Origin: Malurus cyaneus samueli
Taxonomy: Eukaryota > Chordata > Aves > Passeriformes > Maluridae
DNA: 64,000 nt
Assembly (NCBI GenBank): GCA_009741485.1
Contig: CM019236.1
Coordinates: 61,925,100 to 61,989,099 of the forward strand
Direction: 5' to 3'
The notes below the pieces were generated by a model. It saw nothing but the letters and a program-made list of their open reading frames with translations, was not told the DNA's origin and did no database searches. The position numbers and the translations under genes were made by a program. This document shows, piece by piece, positions 28,033-38,949 of the stretch (its first letter is position 1; the number at the start of each line of letters is the position of its first letter).

Positions 28033-28606
28033 TGTGACAGGTTCAGGAGAAGACCCATGCACCAAAACCTATATCGCAACTGTGGTTGTAAAGCAAATTT
28101 ATTCAATTCATTGCAGTAGCAAATAACACATAGTGACCCCTGGATACCTGAAAAGCCACTGAGCAGGAGAAGGAGATGGAGCATGGTGCTTGGCAGGAGG
28201 GACAGCCAGGCCGTGCACCTTCAGGGCATCCCCTGGATCAAAAGAGAGTGATCTTGCCCTTCTCATCCCTACACCCCAGAACCAGGCCTTTTATCTCCTG
28301 CTCAGGAGTGGAATTTTCCCACTTACAGCATCAGCTCACATATGGCCAAGGCTCAAGTTCCCACCAGTTCAACAATGCACTTTTCTCACTCTTGTCAACG
28401 GGCTCAACCATGGACCAAATATGCCAACGCACTCATATTCAACTCCGCCCCGCAACACAGTTGTTTGGGGAACATCCCATTCCTCAAATTTTCCTTTGAT
28501 GCTCAAGAGCCTCCTAAAACCACTTTCTTCCCCTTGGATGCATTCCAACTACCTTCTTAGCAGGCTCACTCTCTTTATTCTCAAGGCTAAGATATCCACT
28601 TGCACA
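28033..28606 (-). mobile_element. Possible solo LTR, minus orientation
   Basis: On the minus strand the segment starts TGTGCAAG and ends CCTGTCACA. It has a TATA-like GATAAAAGG at 28287-28295 and an AATAAA at 28098-28103, in the order and spacing of U3-R-U5. No target-site duplication is evident and no second LTR or internal genes are seen, so this is tentative. Confidence 0.3.
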
Positions 28607-30084
28607 CAGGAATTACTGCGATGGGGGAACACAGGGCTCAGCACTGTCTGTTAAGGCTAAAGGAATACACAAGATTAAGCACAGTTTGTTACAGTTCAAC
28701 GTTTTCCCAACGCATCTCCTTCCTTCTCTGAGAACCAAGCACAAGCATTTAATCAACAAATCCCACAAGTGCTTTTGCTGAGTGAAGCTACATTGCATCT
28801 GTCTTTCAGAAAGGAATAAAGAAAACACAAGTTGCCTCCTGAAACTCTTCTGCTCCCTTCCAAAGCAGTTCACTGTTCAAGCATAAGCTGCAGGCACAGC
28901 CCTGATTGCCCCTTTCCCAGCAACTCAGAGTTGCTTTGTGCAGTGCTTGCTGAGCACTGGAGAGCACAAAGCAGGCTGGACTGGCATCCTGAATGTTTCT
29001 GCAAAACACTGCGCATTCCACACCTTTGCTGTGGCTCCATGCACAACTCCAGGACTGCAGGCACTTTCTCCCAGAGCTCTGTGAAGCACTGGCTCCTGCA
29101 GATGTGATCTAACAAGCTGTCACCGCCTCACACTGGCCTCGCTTCCCTTGGCAGAAGCCTGAAGGAGCTGCCCTGTGCTGCAGCCAGCGGAAAGAGCCCG
29201 GCTCCTGCCCCCTGTGCCCAGAGTGCTGCACACACTCCTTCTTGTTCTTCACAGACACAATCAGTGGCACCAGGCTGGAGGCAGGACTGGCTGATGTTAC
29301 AAATGGATGCTGCCCAAAGGGAAAAAAAAAACCAAAAAAACAGTGAACCATGACTTTCCAAGCTCAGTGCTTCCCAGGCTCAGTCAAATTCCTCTGATTC
29401 CTAGAAAGATGACCGACAGCACCATGTGCACCTTCATCTTCGTGTGCAGGACCTTGCCATCACCGTAAACCTGGCCCAGAACCCCATTCATCCATTTATC
29501 CAGGAGTCTTCAGGATTTTTGTCGGTGCTCTAGAAATAGTGCTCTCTGTCTCCAGGGTTTGTTCCTTTGAGGAAACTCCAAAGCCTCACAAAGGTCCCTC
29601 TCCTTGAAACACTGACACTGTGCTAATTTCCACAGGGAGACAGAGCAATGTCTGCCTTTCCATCCCTTGCCCCTCCTGTGCTGCCTGGTCCCTCCCTTCC
29701 CACCTGGGACAGCCGAGTGCCACTGGCTCCTGCAGCTCCCTCTGTGCCACACAACCTGGCAGTAACCCTGGAGCACTTTCCCATCTGCTTGATGGTGCCA
29801 GGCAGCAGATAGGGCTGGCACAAGCCCCTCTCAGCTGTCCCTGTTTGGGTTGCAGAAACCTCAAACAGTGAGGCAAAGGGCACAAGCCAGGGCCCTCGGA
29901 GGCTCACAGTGAGCCCCCCACAGCCAAATCTCTGACTGCTGGGCTAGGACTGGCTTCCTTGTGCTCCTCCACCACCATTTCATGCCTCTGGGCCCAGCAC
30001 CGCTCTACTTCAATTCTTTTGCCATCAGATAAAACTCGATATCCCACCAAATTACAGAACAGGGCAACAGAAACAACCAGAGCA
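28607..30084. other. GC-rich stretch, possible gene debris, unassigned
   Basis: Several overlapping minus-strand frames look protein-like but are mutually broken, for example WMNGVLGQVYGDGKVLHTKM within 29384-29506. I do not recognise a family. It may be remains of a multicopy gene. Confidence 0.25.
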
Positions 30085-30465
30085 CAGAGTACCTCTCCTC
30101 TGACAAAATGCAGAGGGAGTTGGAGTTATTCAGCCTGGAGAAGGAAAAGCCCTGGGAATACTTTATTGCCATGCTTCTGTAGTTCAGATGGGCTTCTAAG
30201 GAAGTGGGGGGCATTCTTTTTAGCAGGACCAGTTGCGATAGGAGATGGGCCAAGATTTATAATATGTAAAGGGATCAAGTCAGTTTAGCTGTAAGGAAGA
30301 ACGTGTTTACTCAGACCATGCTGCAACAGTAGCACAGGTTGCCTTGAAAGCAGCCCCTGGGAAAATTCCATGTCAGGTGGGACAGGGCTCTGAGCAACCT
30401 GATAATTTTCAGGATCTCCCTGCTCATTGAAGGGCACTTGGACTAGATGACCAAGAGAGTTTAAA
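30085..30465 (+). mobile_element. CR1 LINE fragment, plus orientation, old
   Basis: Shows the CR1 order TTCAGCCTGGAGAAGG, TTTTTAGCAGGACCAGTTGC, AGGAAGAACGTG, CAGGTTGCC, GGGCTCTGAGCAACCTGAT, GGACTAGATGACC. It lacks the terminal ATTCTATGATTCT, and the middle is diverged. Confidence 0.8.
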
Positions 30466-30880
30466 AAGCACAGTAGAAATGTTGAGCATGGCTGAAGGCC
30501 AAAACTTCAGGGTTTCTGAACTACGTGCTAATTGCTATATCTACTGCTCTTTGGAAGTACTAGTTTCAGATGCTTAATGTACTACTTAACTACCTGCGAC
30601 TTGCTATTACCTACCAGCTGCTTCTCTTCTGAGGTAAGGAACTTCTTTTCACCACTTCTATTTCCACAATTCCAAAATACCATATGTCCAGTCTGGGACT
30701 ATATGTTTGCTGCATCACCACTTCAGGCGCCGTTGACCCAGACGTCTTGACCAACCGAGCTCTGTAAATTCTGCTCATGGGTGAGCTGAGCAGAGAGGCC
30801 ACAAATCAGCTAAGGCGAAAGCAAAACACTGGAAAATTAGGAAACCAAGCAAAAGACTTCCCTACTCTTAAGTCTAAGTT

Positions 30881-30935
30881 AAAAAAAAAAAAAAAAAACC
30901 AAAACAAAAACCCAACACTTTTTTTTTTTTTTTTT
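30881..30935. repeat. A18 and T17 runs facing each other
   Basis: A run at 30881-30898 and T run at 30919-30935, 20 nt apart; can pair as a hairpin. Confidence 0.9.
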
Positions 30936-31521
30936 ACAGACCACAGCAGTGCTTATTTCCCAGAAAGTTTAGATTGTAACTCCCTCCCTCTGGAAGGACA
31001 TACACAAGTCATGCACTCTTGACTGCTTGTTCCTTGAGATACCTCTGGGCACCTCACAGCAGTGGTCCCAGAAGTACTCCCAGCCCCCCAAGAAGCCAGG
31101 CCACCAGCACCACTAGCACAGCACCTCTGGCAAAACTGAAATCATGGCCAGGCCAACAGCTGAGGTATGAGCGGCAGTGACTGCAGTGGGAGGGAAAGCT
31201 GCAGCTTTCAGAGAAAGTTTGGATGCTCATCTGAACCCTCTTATTCCCATTTCTTAGAGTAAAATGAGCATAATTATGAGTAACAGCAAACTTGTATATG
31301 TACAAGAATAAAGCACTGTAACACAGGAAAGAAGAAACATTTCCAAATCACAGCCTGGTGATACCTACAGTTTAAGTCAAAATTACAAGATGCTTATGAG
31401 GCCAATTGATTGAAAACTTTATAGAGCTTTTCTACATATTACAATATACAATACAATAGCTTTTTACATATTAAACAATATACAATGTAATAACTCTCCA
31501 TATGTTATCAATAATAGCCTT

Positions 31522-31581
31522 TTAATATATTAAGTTATATATATTAAATATTAATATTAATTATATAACTTAATATATTAA
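31522..31581. repeat. Perfect 20-bp inverted repeat, AT-rich (cruciform-prone)
   Basis: Left arm TTAATATATTAAGTTATATA at 31522-31541 and its exact reverse complement at 31562-31581, around a 20-nt AT-only spacer. Confidence 0.9.
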
Positions 31582-32149
31582 GTTTTCATATCGTGTATTA
31601 GCAGCACACATTATATTAGCTGGATGTAGTTAAGCAGTTTGGTGCCTGGACAAGTAGAATCACCAGGGAGAATAATTCAAAAAAATATTTGAAGTGACAA
31701 GTAGATGTAATTAAGGAAACAGAGAGCAGTAATGAGAATTTGGCAGATGTCTAAGACAAGTTAGCTGAAAAATGGAATATGAAGACCTTGAGGACTAGCA
31801 AAAAAAAATGGAACATCACAACTGTGCATACTCTGAGGATAAACTTGACCAACGAGGAAGACTCTGGTATCTCATTAGTGGGAGATCCCCACGACCACCA
31901 AATTGAGGATGAAGCAGGCGCACTAGCAGAACTGTGATATCATGTATTTTCGTACCCATATATAGTAGTGGATGTAGTGACAGTGACAATATTGAGCAAT
32001 ACTTGCTTTATAAGTAAGTGACAATTTTAAGTGAGGGTAGGTGAGTTAGGAGAAAAGAGCGATGCAATAAACAAATACCTGCTCTATAGACACCAGTCTA
32101 TGGGGTTTTATGTCCAGCCTTTTTCGGGCATCACCAGGAATGAAAGAGA

Positions 32150-32630
32150 CGAGAAACAGCGCCCGGGAACCGCATCCCGCTTGCTGCTCCCGGCACTGCC
32201 ACCACGCACAAGATGGCGGCCGGGGCTGAGGAGCACGCACAAGATGGCGGCCGGGGCTGAGGGAGCACGCACAAGATGGCGGCAGGGCTGAGGGAGCTAC
32301 GCACAAAGATGGCGGCAGGGCTGAGGGAGCCACGCACAAGATGGCGGCCGGGCTGAGGGAGCCACGCACAAGATGGCGGCCGGGGCTGAGGGAGCCACGC
32401 ACAAGATGGCGGCCGGGGCTGAGGGAGCCACGCACAAGATGGCGGCCGGGCTGAGGAGCCACGCACAAGACTGGCGGCCGGGGCTGAGGAGCCACGCACA
32501 AGATGGCGGCCGGGGCTGAGGGAGCCACGCACAAGATGGCGGCCGGGGCTGAGGCCGCGCCTCCCAGGGCGCTCTGCGGCCCCTCCCGGCTCAGCTGCGC
32601 CCGGAGTAGCGCGGGAGCTGTTTCAGCCGC
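32150..32630. promoter_or_regulatory. CpG-island-like block, candidate promoter or regulatory element
   Basis: CpG density is far above its surroundings (for example CCGCGCCTCCCAGGGCGCTC near 32555), including the YY1-type array. No TATA box or recognised first exon is seen, so transcription from it is inference. Confidence 0.45.
32202..32555 (+). repeat. 11-copy minisatellite (31-33 bp) carrying YY1-type sites
   Basis: The unit is about GCCACGCACAAGATGGCGGC plus a G/C-rich CGGGGCTGAGGGA part. The core AAGATGGCGGC starts at 32210, 32241, 32273, 32306, 32338, 32370, 32403, 32436, 32500 and 32533. The unit at 32467 is broken to AAGACTGGCGGC. Spacing is 31-33 bp, all on the same strand. AAGATGGCGGC is the established YY1 consensus. 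The array sits in a CpG-rich block of about 32150-32630. Long open frames across it on both strands are by-products of the repeat. Confidence 0.95.
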
Positions 32631-32774
32631 CTCTTTCAAAGGACATTTACAGAGACCCGAGGGACTGACACAGTGTAGCACCTGCAGTTTGTGTGCACAG
32701 AGGTATACCAGTCAGTGTGTATCTTCGGCTGGCAGTGCTTTAATCTGATGTCGCATCAATTCCAATAGGTGTAA

Positions 32775-33480
32775 ACAGCGAAATGTGAGGGGAGAAAAGG
32801 GTAGGACACGTGAAGGATAAAGTGATAAACAAGACAGGAAAAGTGTGACAAAAATAAGTTGGAAAAAGGGTGGGAAAGCTGATAGGAGAAAAGTGCAGGA
32901 AATGTGAAGCGGAAATGGTGGAAATCTGAAAGGAAAAGGGCAAGAAAGATGACTGAAAAAAGGCAAGAAATGTGAAGGGAAAAATGGCAGGACATGTGAG
33001 GGTGAAAGTATGAGAAACATGAGAGGGAAAGGATGGAAAATGTGAGAGGAAATAGGAGAAGCTGAGGAGAAAAGGGCAGGAAAAAGTGAAAAAGGAGGTA
33101 AACATGAATGGGAAAGTGTGGGGAACATGAGGAAAACAGAAAAACAAGCAGGAAAGGGTGGGAATCTTTACTGGAAAAGGGAGAGAGGTGAGGGGAGTAA
33201 AGGACAGAAAACGGAATTGTAAAAAGGGAGGGAAATGTGAGGGGGAAAATGTGAGGAATGTGAGGAGGAAGTAGTGAGAAACATGACTGAAAATAAGAGA
33301 AATGTGAGGTTAAAAAAGCAAGAATTGTGAGGGGCAGATTTTCAGAAAGGTGATCAGGGCAGTTTGACTAGTATAAGGCAAAAAACAAGAGCAGGAAACA
33401 TCACTGGAGAATGGTGAGTGGAAGGGATGGGAATGCGAACGGGGAAAGGGCAGGAAATGTGAGAGGAAAAGGGCAGGAAA
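32775..33480. repeat. Degenerate polypurine minisatellite
   Basis: About 700 nt almost entirely A and G on the plus strand, made of diverged units of roughly 23-27 bp of the type GGGAAAAGGGCAGGAAATGT. It starts 230 nt after the YY1 array. The matching minus-strand open frames of Phe/Ser/Pro/Leu are repeat artefacts. Confidence 0.8.
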
Positions 33481-33890
33481 GTCCAGCCAGATCCCTTGAA
33501 GGGGGAGCAAAACAAGCTACAAAGTCAACTACAAAAGCCATGCATCCTGCAGTGAGGTGTGAAAACCTCGGCTTCCAATACACAATGTCATGGTGAGAAT
33601 GCCAAGTGGTGCAGTGTGCCTTGTGTGAGTGCTGCCAGATCCAGACATGGCTCCTGCCTTTGTTGGTGCTCTGATTGGGACAGACCTGTTGCAGATGCCA
33701 TCGCTGCCCTCTCAATGCTCCCTCTTATCCCCACATGACTCCCCTGATGCCATATGGCCCCCCAGCCTAAGACTGCAGCCCCTCACTCTGTATAGCCTGC
33801 AAAGCTTTGCAGCACAGCCACTGGCTGCTCCCTGCCTTGTACCAGTTTTGTGGGCAGCTGTGGGCAATATCTGCCTTCCTGTTCTCTCAG

Positions 33891-34467
33891 GAGGGCCAAG
33901 AAGTTGTCCACAGCAAACCTGCTCCTCTTCAGGCAGCTGTTGCACTGTTGCAACATATTGGCCAGCATGTGTCCAGCAGCAGAATGACCAGCAGCAACCT
34001 GGCCATCTGCCTGGGGACAACCCTGCTGAGCCCAGCCCAGGAGGAGCAGCTGGAGCTGCAGGCCCTGCTGGCTGAGAGCCACAAGGTAACACCACCTTCA
34101 GCAGCGGCTGCAGCCTTCCTGGCCCATGCTAGCTTGGCTGCCACAGCTGCCTGTGCCTGGCAGGCCTCCCCTCTCCAGAAAATGCCTGCAAGAGCTATCC
34201 GCAGCCACAGCCCTCTGTGCAGGGGAAATGGCTCAGCAGTGATGGCCAGGGCTGCTTGGCATGCTTTCAGCACCTGGCCTGAGACCAAGGCTTTCCTGTG
34301 TGCAGGGGAAGGTGCTGGTGAAGCTTATGATGGAAAGCTTGGATGCTATTTGGGAAGGAGAAGGCTCGCTGGAGAAATCACTAGCACCCACAGACTTATC
34401 ATGTCGTATTTGGACACAAACACTCAACATCTTCAGTTCCATGCACACACTGAGACTTCTTGGGTAG
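33891..34467 (+). pseudogene. RhoGAP-domain fragment, ARHGAP20/TAGAP-like, frameshifted
   Basis: Exon 33891-34085 follows acceptor TTCTCTCAG and ends at donor GTAACA. It reads RAKKLSTANLLLFRQLL in one frame, then ALLQHIGQHVSSSRMTSSNL plus AICLGTTLLSP in another. This matches the RhoGAP pattern LPxANLLLL..LLxLLQxI....RMTxxNLAICLxPxLLSP. The frame change near 33945 fits a single-base loss. A second exon from 34306 (acceptor TGTGTGCAG) reads GKVLVKLMMESLDAIWEGEG, the end of the domain. The upstream half, with the catalytic arginine, is not found. Such proteins switch off Rho-family GTPases; this copy appears dead. Family identity is fairly sure, the exact member is not. Confidence 0.75.
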
Positions 34468-34639
34468 TGTCTGTTTCTGGTTTGGCCAGATTGCAAACGT
34501 GTTTGTCAGCAGAAGGAGTATTTTAGATTCCCTGGTACTACTCAGTGATACAAAGGGAGGCTGCAGAATTGGCATACATGCTCAGACACTGCTTGCACAG
34601 GGTCTGATTTTTGCAAGACACTCCCAGACAAGTGATTGG

Positions 34640-34800
34640 TGTTTGCAAATATGTATACGTATATATTTAGGGCTTGTAAATACATATAATGTATTAATAC
34701 ATATATGTATTATATATATTTATTATATATTATTTATAATTATTAAATGTAAATTAAATATATTTATTTAAATATAAAATATACAACAATATATATTTAG
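34640..34800. repeat. AT-rich low-complexity tract
   Basis: TA-rich sequence such as TATTATATATATTTATTATA. The phrase ATATATTTAGGG occurs at both ends (about 34660 and 34790), suggesting duplication. Confidence 0.75.
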
Positions 34801-34912
34801 GGTTCGTTTTAGAACAGTTTGTGATGTAAAGCAGGAATGCAGTCGTTTTGGTTGTTATCTGTAGTAATACATCAACATGAAAACATAAAAATGCTACATA
34901 TGAAGGTGTATA

Positions 34913-35480
34913 AGGGGAAAGGAAGGAACAAGAAAGGAAGGAAGAGAAAGAAGGAGGAGGAGGGAGGAAGGAAGACGGAAGGCGCGAAGGAAGGAAGGCG
35001 CGGGAAGGAAGGCGCGCGGAAGAAAGGCGCGGAAGGAAGGAAGAAGGCGCAGAAGGAAGGAAGGCGCGGAAGGAAGGAAGGCGCGGAAGGAAGGAAGGCG
35101 CGGAAGGAAGGAAGGCGCGGAAGGAAGGCGCGGAAGGAAGCGGAAGAAGGCGCGGAAGGAAGGAAGGAAGGGCGCGAAGGAAGGAAGGAAGGAAGCGCGG
35201 AAGGAAGAAGGAAGGGGAAGGAAGGCGCGGAGGAAGGAAGGAAGGAAGGAAGGAGCGGAAGGAAGGAAGGAAGCGGGAAGGAAGGCGCGGAAGGAAGGCG
35301 CGGAAGGAAAGAAGGCGCGGAAGGAAGGCGCGGAAAGAAGCGGCAGAAGGAAGGAAGGAAGAAGGAGAAGGAAAGAAAGGAAGGAAAGGAAGGAAGGAAG
35401 GAAGGAAGGAAGGAAGGAAGGAAGGAAGGAAGGAGAAGGAAAGGAAGGCAGAAGGAAGGAAGGAGGAAGGAGTGAAAAAT
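34913..35480. repeat. GGAA/GCGC compound satellite
   Basis: A GGAA tetranucleotide array in which GCGC interruptions create a 17-bp higher-order unit (AAGGAAGGAAGGCGCGG), repeated in tandem at about 35046-35115 and in degraded forms on both sides. The right end, about 35387-35434, is pure GGAA. All six frames stay open for over 190 codons because the repeat lacks stops; none is a gene. Confidence 0.95.
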
Positions 35481-35489
35481 ATACCACCC

Positions 35490-38400
35490 ATAGATCTGCG
35501 GACTTGACTGTTGCAGCTTAGATGTCCGCTGGTCAGAGTGATGGACATTATCTGTCAGGGACAGGGAAAGAAGCCCTTGAGACACAAAGTCCGATGGACT
35601 AAAATATGAGCTCAGGCTCAAGGGAATGTCCAGGTACCTTCCCTGTACAGCTGGGAATTGTGTAAGGGAGGCCAATTAGCAAGATAAGAAGCCTTGCAGG
35701 ATTTGTCTCTTACCAGCCTCAAAGCCTGGATTGTAGCCTCCAGGCAGTGATAGTTCACTCCCTCTGTAGTAGCCATTACTCACCAAAACCTCAACTCCTT
35801 GGAGGAATGCGAACCTGGTCTTGCAAGGCACCCTGCCCCTGCACAAATGGGTGTTTTGAGTCACTGATAATTGATGGTCTAGATTCGCAGTTGCTTACCA
35901 CTTGAGGCTGTCATTTGCCAACTCTTACCTCCAAAATTTCTGATTCAGACACCTCAGGAATTGCATCCAAACACCTGCAGCAGCACTGCAGAGAGGGCAC
36001 AGGTGGAACCTTTCCGAGTCAAGAATGTAAAATAAGCTTGTGTTGGTTCAAGAAGAACTGATTCCTGTAGACTGTGGCTCTGCCTATCTAACCAAACTGC
36101 GCTTAAAGGTTTGCTGGCTCTTCATAGGAAAATGAAAACAGAAGGATACAGAGGCCTGCAAAGGAGAGAGGAAAGGGAATGTCAACCAGAAAGGAAGAGA
36201 GAAAATATAGGACTACTAAACCACAGGAAGGTCCAACAAGTCCAGAAGCCCAGGCAATGTACCAGACTCTGCTACCCATCCTACCCAACTCTTAACACTG
36301 CCCTGTAAGCTCAACTCACGGCAGCAGACAGGGAGGGCTGGTGCTGGGCAGGGCTTGGCAGCAGCTTCATGGCAGCTCCACAGGGGCTTTCCACTTACCC
36401 TGCTGTGTGGCACTGGGGCCCTGTGCAACTCTGCACCCGCACAAGTTTCTAAGTGCCATGGGCATAAAACCCCAGAACCAGCCCATGGGCAATGCCAGCA
36501 AGAGACATCTCTACACAAAAGCCACAAAACGGTCCTTTGCTCTCCAAAGAGAGGGAACTAAGCCACGCCAATCCCTGCCTTTGTGGCAGCCTTTTCTTTA
36601 TCAGGGCTTTCTGACTCTTCTTTTAGGTTCTGGTTTCCTGTTGCCAGCTCAGCTCCTGTGACTCCTGGGCCTGCCCGGCCATCCCTGTAGTGGATGTTTG
36701 CAGTAAAGGATCTTTTCTGTCCTCTGCCTGTTGTTCTGGACTAGGGAGACATCTGCTGATGAATCCTAGGGATAATCCCTTGTCCCAAAATCCTTGCCTG
36801 AAGACATCAGGGCTAAGCTCAGGTGCTTTAGGAGTCAGATCCTAACACAGACTCACACAAAAAAGCTGAGGTTGTGGGCAATCTGGGAAGGTCCTGCAGT
36901 CCTACTCAAACAAGTAACAGCTGTGAGAGAGTCACTAGAGACCACAGGACAGGTAGAATTTGATAGTGGAGATCATCAGGGTGGAGAAGCCCCAGGAAAA
37001 TCAGGGCCTCTGAAATTCAGCCCCTGCCAACAAGAAAGAAACACACCCTAGAAGCACACACTGAAGCATGAGACCTTGAGTGGGGCTGAGAGGTATGCCA
37101 GGAGATTGCCAGGGGACCTGCAACCCCTGGAGTGGCAAATGGAGAATGGATTGGTCAAAGGCTACTCCTGCAGGGCTTTGTCTGTCAGTGCCATGGGTAA
37201 TGGGTACCTTCCCCTGTTTTACAGGTTGAGAAAGATGCAGTGGAGAGTTCCTGGTCCGATGCTCAATAAGAGAATTTCCTCTTCTCTCTCCCAGGAATCT
37301 CTCAGCCCTGGGGCCTCCCAAGGACAGCATGCCAGGATGCAACAGGCAGCAGCCACAACAGGGAATTGGCACTGCAGGGAAGCTGGCACCCTCCCAGGCC
37401 CTCCAGTCCCACCAGTGGGTGAGGCAGTGCCCACAAGAGGAGGTCTGGAGCGCTTTTCCCAAAGTGCTGAATTTCCTTTAGAGCATCAGTCACCAAAGCC
37501 ACACTTACAAGTTTCTTTCTGGAGTGTAAAACGGCTGAAGGAGACTTTTGCAAAGGTCTCGGTTTCCTTCATTTTTCCTGCAGGTTTTTAACTCTAAATG
37601 ATTTGTTCCTTAGTGAGACAGAATTGCTCAGAATCAGCAAGTAAAACATATACACAGCATCAAAAGCTCTTCTTCCTCTTGGATCTGCCTTAGTTCCAGC
37701 ATCTTCGGAGTTGAAAGCTGGTGTGCTAAAGACATGCCCACAGTTTGACTGGTGAGCACCAAGAGGACTGTTTGTTACCATCATGGTCATGTCCAGGGAG
37801 AAAGGCCCGTGTTAGGCCAGGTCCCTAAAGGGACGATAGAAGAGGAGAGATGCAAACACCTTTGCCAGCAGCCCAGGGCAGCACCTGCTCAAGCACAGCC
37901 CACCAGGACTGTCTGTGCTGACGGGCCTTTGGAGGTGGTTGGGGAACAGAGGATTCAGTCTCAATAATCTCCATAAAATAGAGTTGTTCTGAACTTTGTT
38001 CAAGTGGGCCCAGGAGCTGATCCTGGATATCACCAATCCAGGACTTGGAAAGCTTTTAGTATCTGTGGCTATCCTGGAATAGAATGTGCCACGTGCATCC
38101 AGTTAATAGCATTTCTCTTACAAATGGAGGGTATGTCCTAGGAAAGACTTTTGTTGGGCAGGGTTGCAGGCTGAGCAATTTGAAGCTGCTGAAGTACCCC
38201 TGGGGCAGACGCAGCTGAGTGCACACAGGGCTGCAGGAGGCAAAGCCTTGGCAGCAGCTACAGGGAGAGCTGAGCTTTGCTGTCAGGTGTGTCTGGGTTC
38301 CCCAGTGCAAAGCAGGCATTTGCCATCCTGGAAGTAAGTCCTGCCCCAGTATCCCTCCTCAGTGCCTAGTCCAGCTTCCTTTGAGCTCTAATTGTTGGTC

Positions 38401-38669
38401 AGTTGGAGCCAGCATCCAGCAGAACCAGCAGCAGGGAGCTGTCCTGGCACAGATCAACACTGGGAGAAAGCCAGCGGCAACCCAGCCCTGTCATTCTGCT
38501 TCCCATTCTCTGTCAGTGACTGGCCCCATTCCGGTGGCAAGGCCAGGGTCCTCCTGTCCCCGGCCAGGAGCTGCTTCTGCTCCAGGTGGGCTCCCCCACA
38601 GCCTGGGCACACGCGGCCATGGCCAGCTCCCGCAGGCCTTTCTCACGGCCGTCGCTCTCTGCTCCGCAG
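35490..38669. other. GC-rich stretch without identified gene
   Basis: Contains scattered acceptor-like sites (for example TGTTTTACAG at about 37225) and short open frames, but no segment I can assign. Further decayed exons of the RhoGAP family could be hidden here. Confidence 0.35.
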
Positions 38670-38790
38670 GAAGGTTGTCAGCAGCGATGAGGTGCTGCTG
38701 GGCGTGGACATGGCTTTGAGCCGCGGCCCAAAGAGGAGCGAGAGGCACCTCCTCCTCTTTCAGGAGGAAACTGGTGTTTGCCATGATGCA
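38670..38790 (+). pseudogene. PH-domain exon fragment, ARHGAP20-like, frameshifted
   Basis: After acceptor GCTCCGCAG the exon reads KVVSSDEVLLGVDMALSRGP then KRSERHLLLFQEE. This resembles the first strands of the ARHGAP20 PH domain (LLIDGRAELKRG...ERHLFLFNDL). The frame then breaks: skipping one A in GGAAACTGG restores LVFAMMQ, the expected next strand, up to a GTAAAA donor at 38791. That points to a one-base insertion. It lies 4.2 kb downstream of the RhoGAP fragment on the same strand, although PH precedes RhoGAP in the family, so the two probably come from different copies or a rearrangement. Confidence 0.6.
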
Positions 38791-38949
38791 GTAAAACCTT
38801 CAGAGCTCTGCTGCCTTTGCCCCATCCCTAGCCCTGGTTCCAGGGCAAAGACACGCTACTATAGGTCCCACGCCCCAGCACCTTGGTGCTGGATGACCAG
38901 TGTCAGAGGAATGGCGGCTTCAGGCTCAGCCAGTTCTCTACTCTTTACA

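Noticed and set aside
32046..32681. 211-codon minus-strand open frame of repeating Pro/Ala/Val units
   Set aside because: It is the translation of the 32-bp GC-rich minisatellite; several frames are open and unit-length slips change the frame repeatedly.
32712..33147. Phe/Ser-rich minus-strand frames
   Set aside because: They are translations of the pyrimidine strand of the polypurine minisatellite, not genes.
34754..35675. Minus and plus frames of 190-267 codons (Ser/Pro/Phe/Leu or Lys/Glu/Gly/Arg)
   Set aside because: They arise from the stop-free GGAA/GCGC satellite, in all frames at once.
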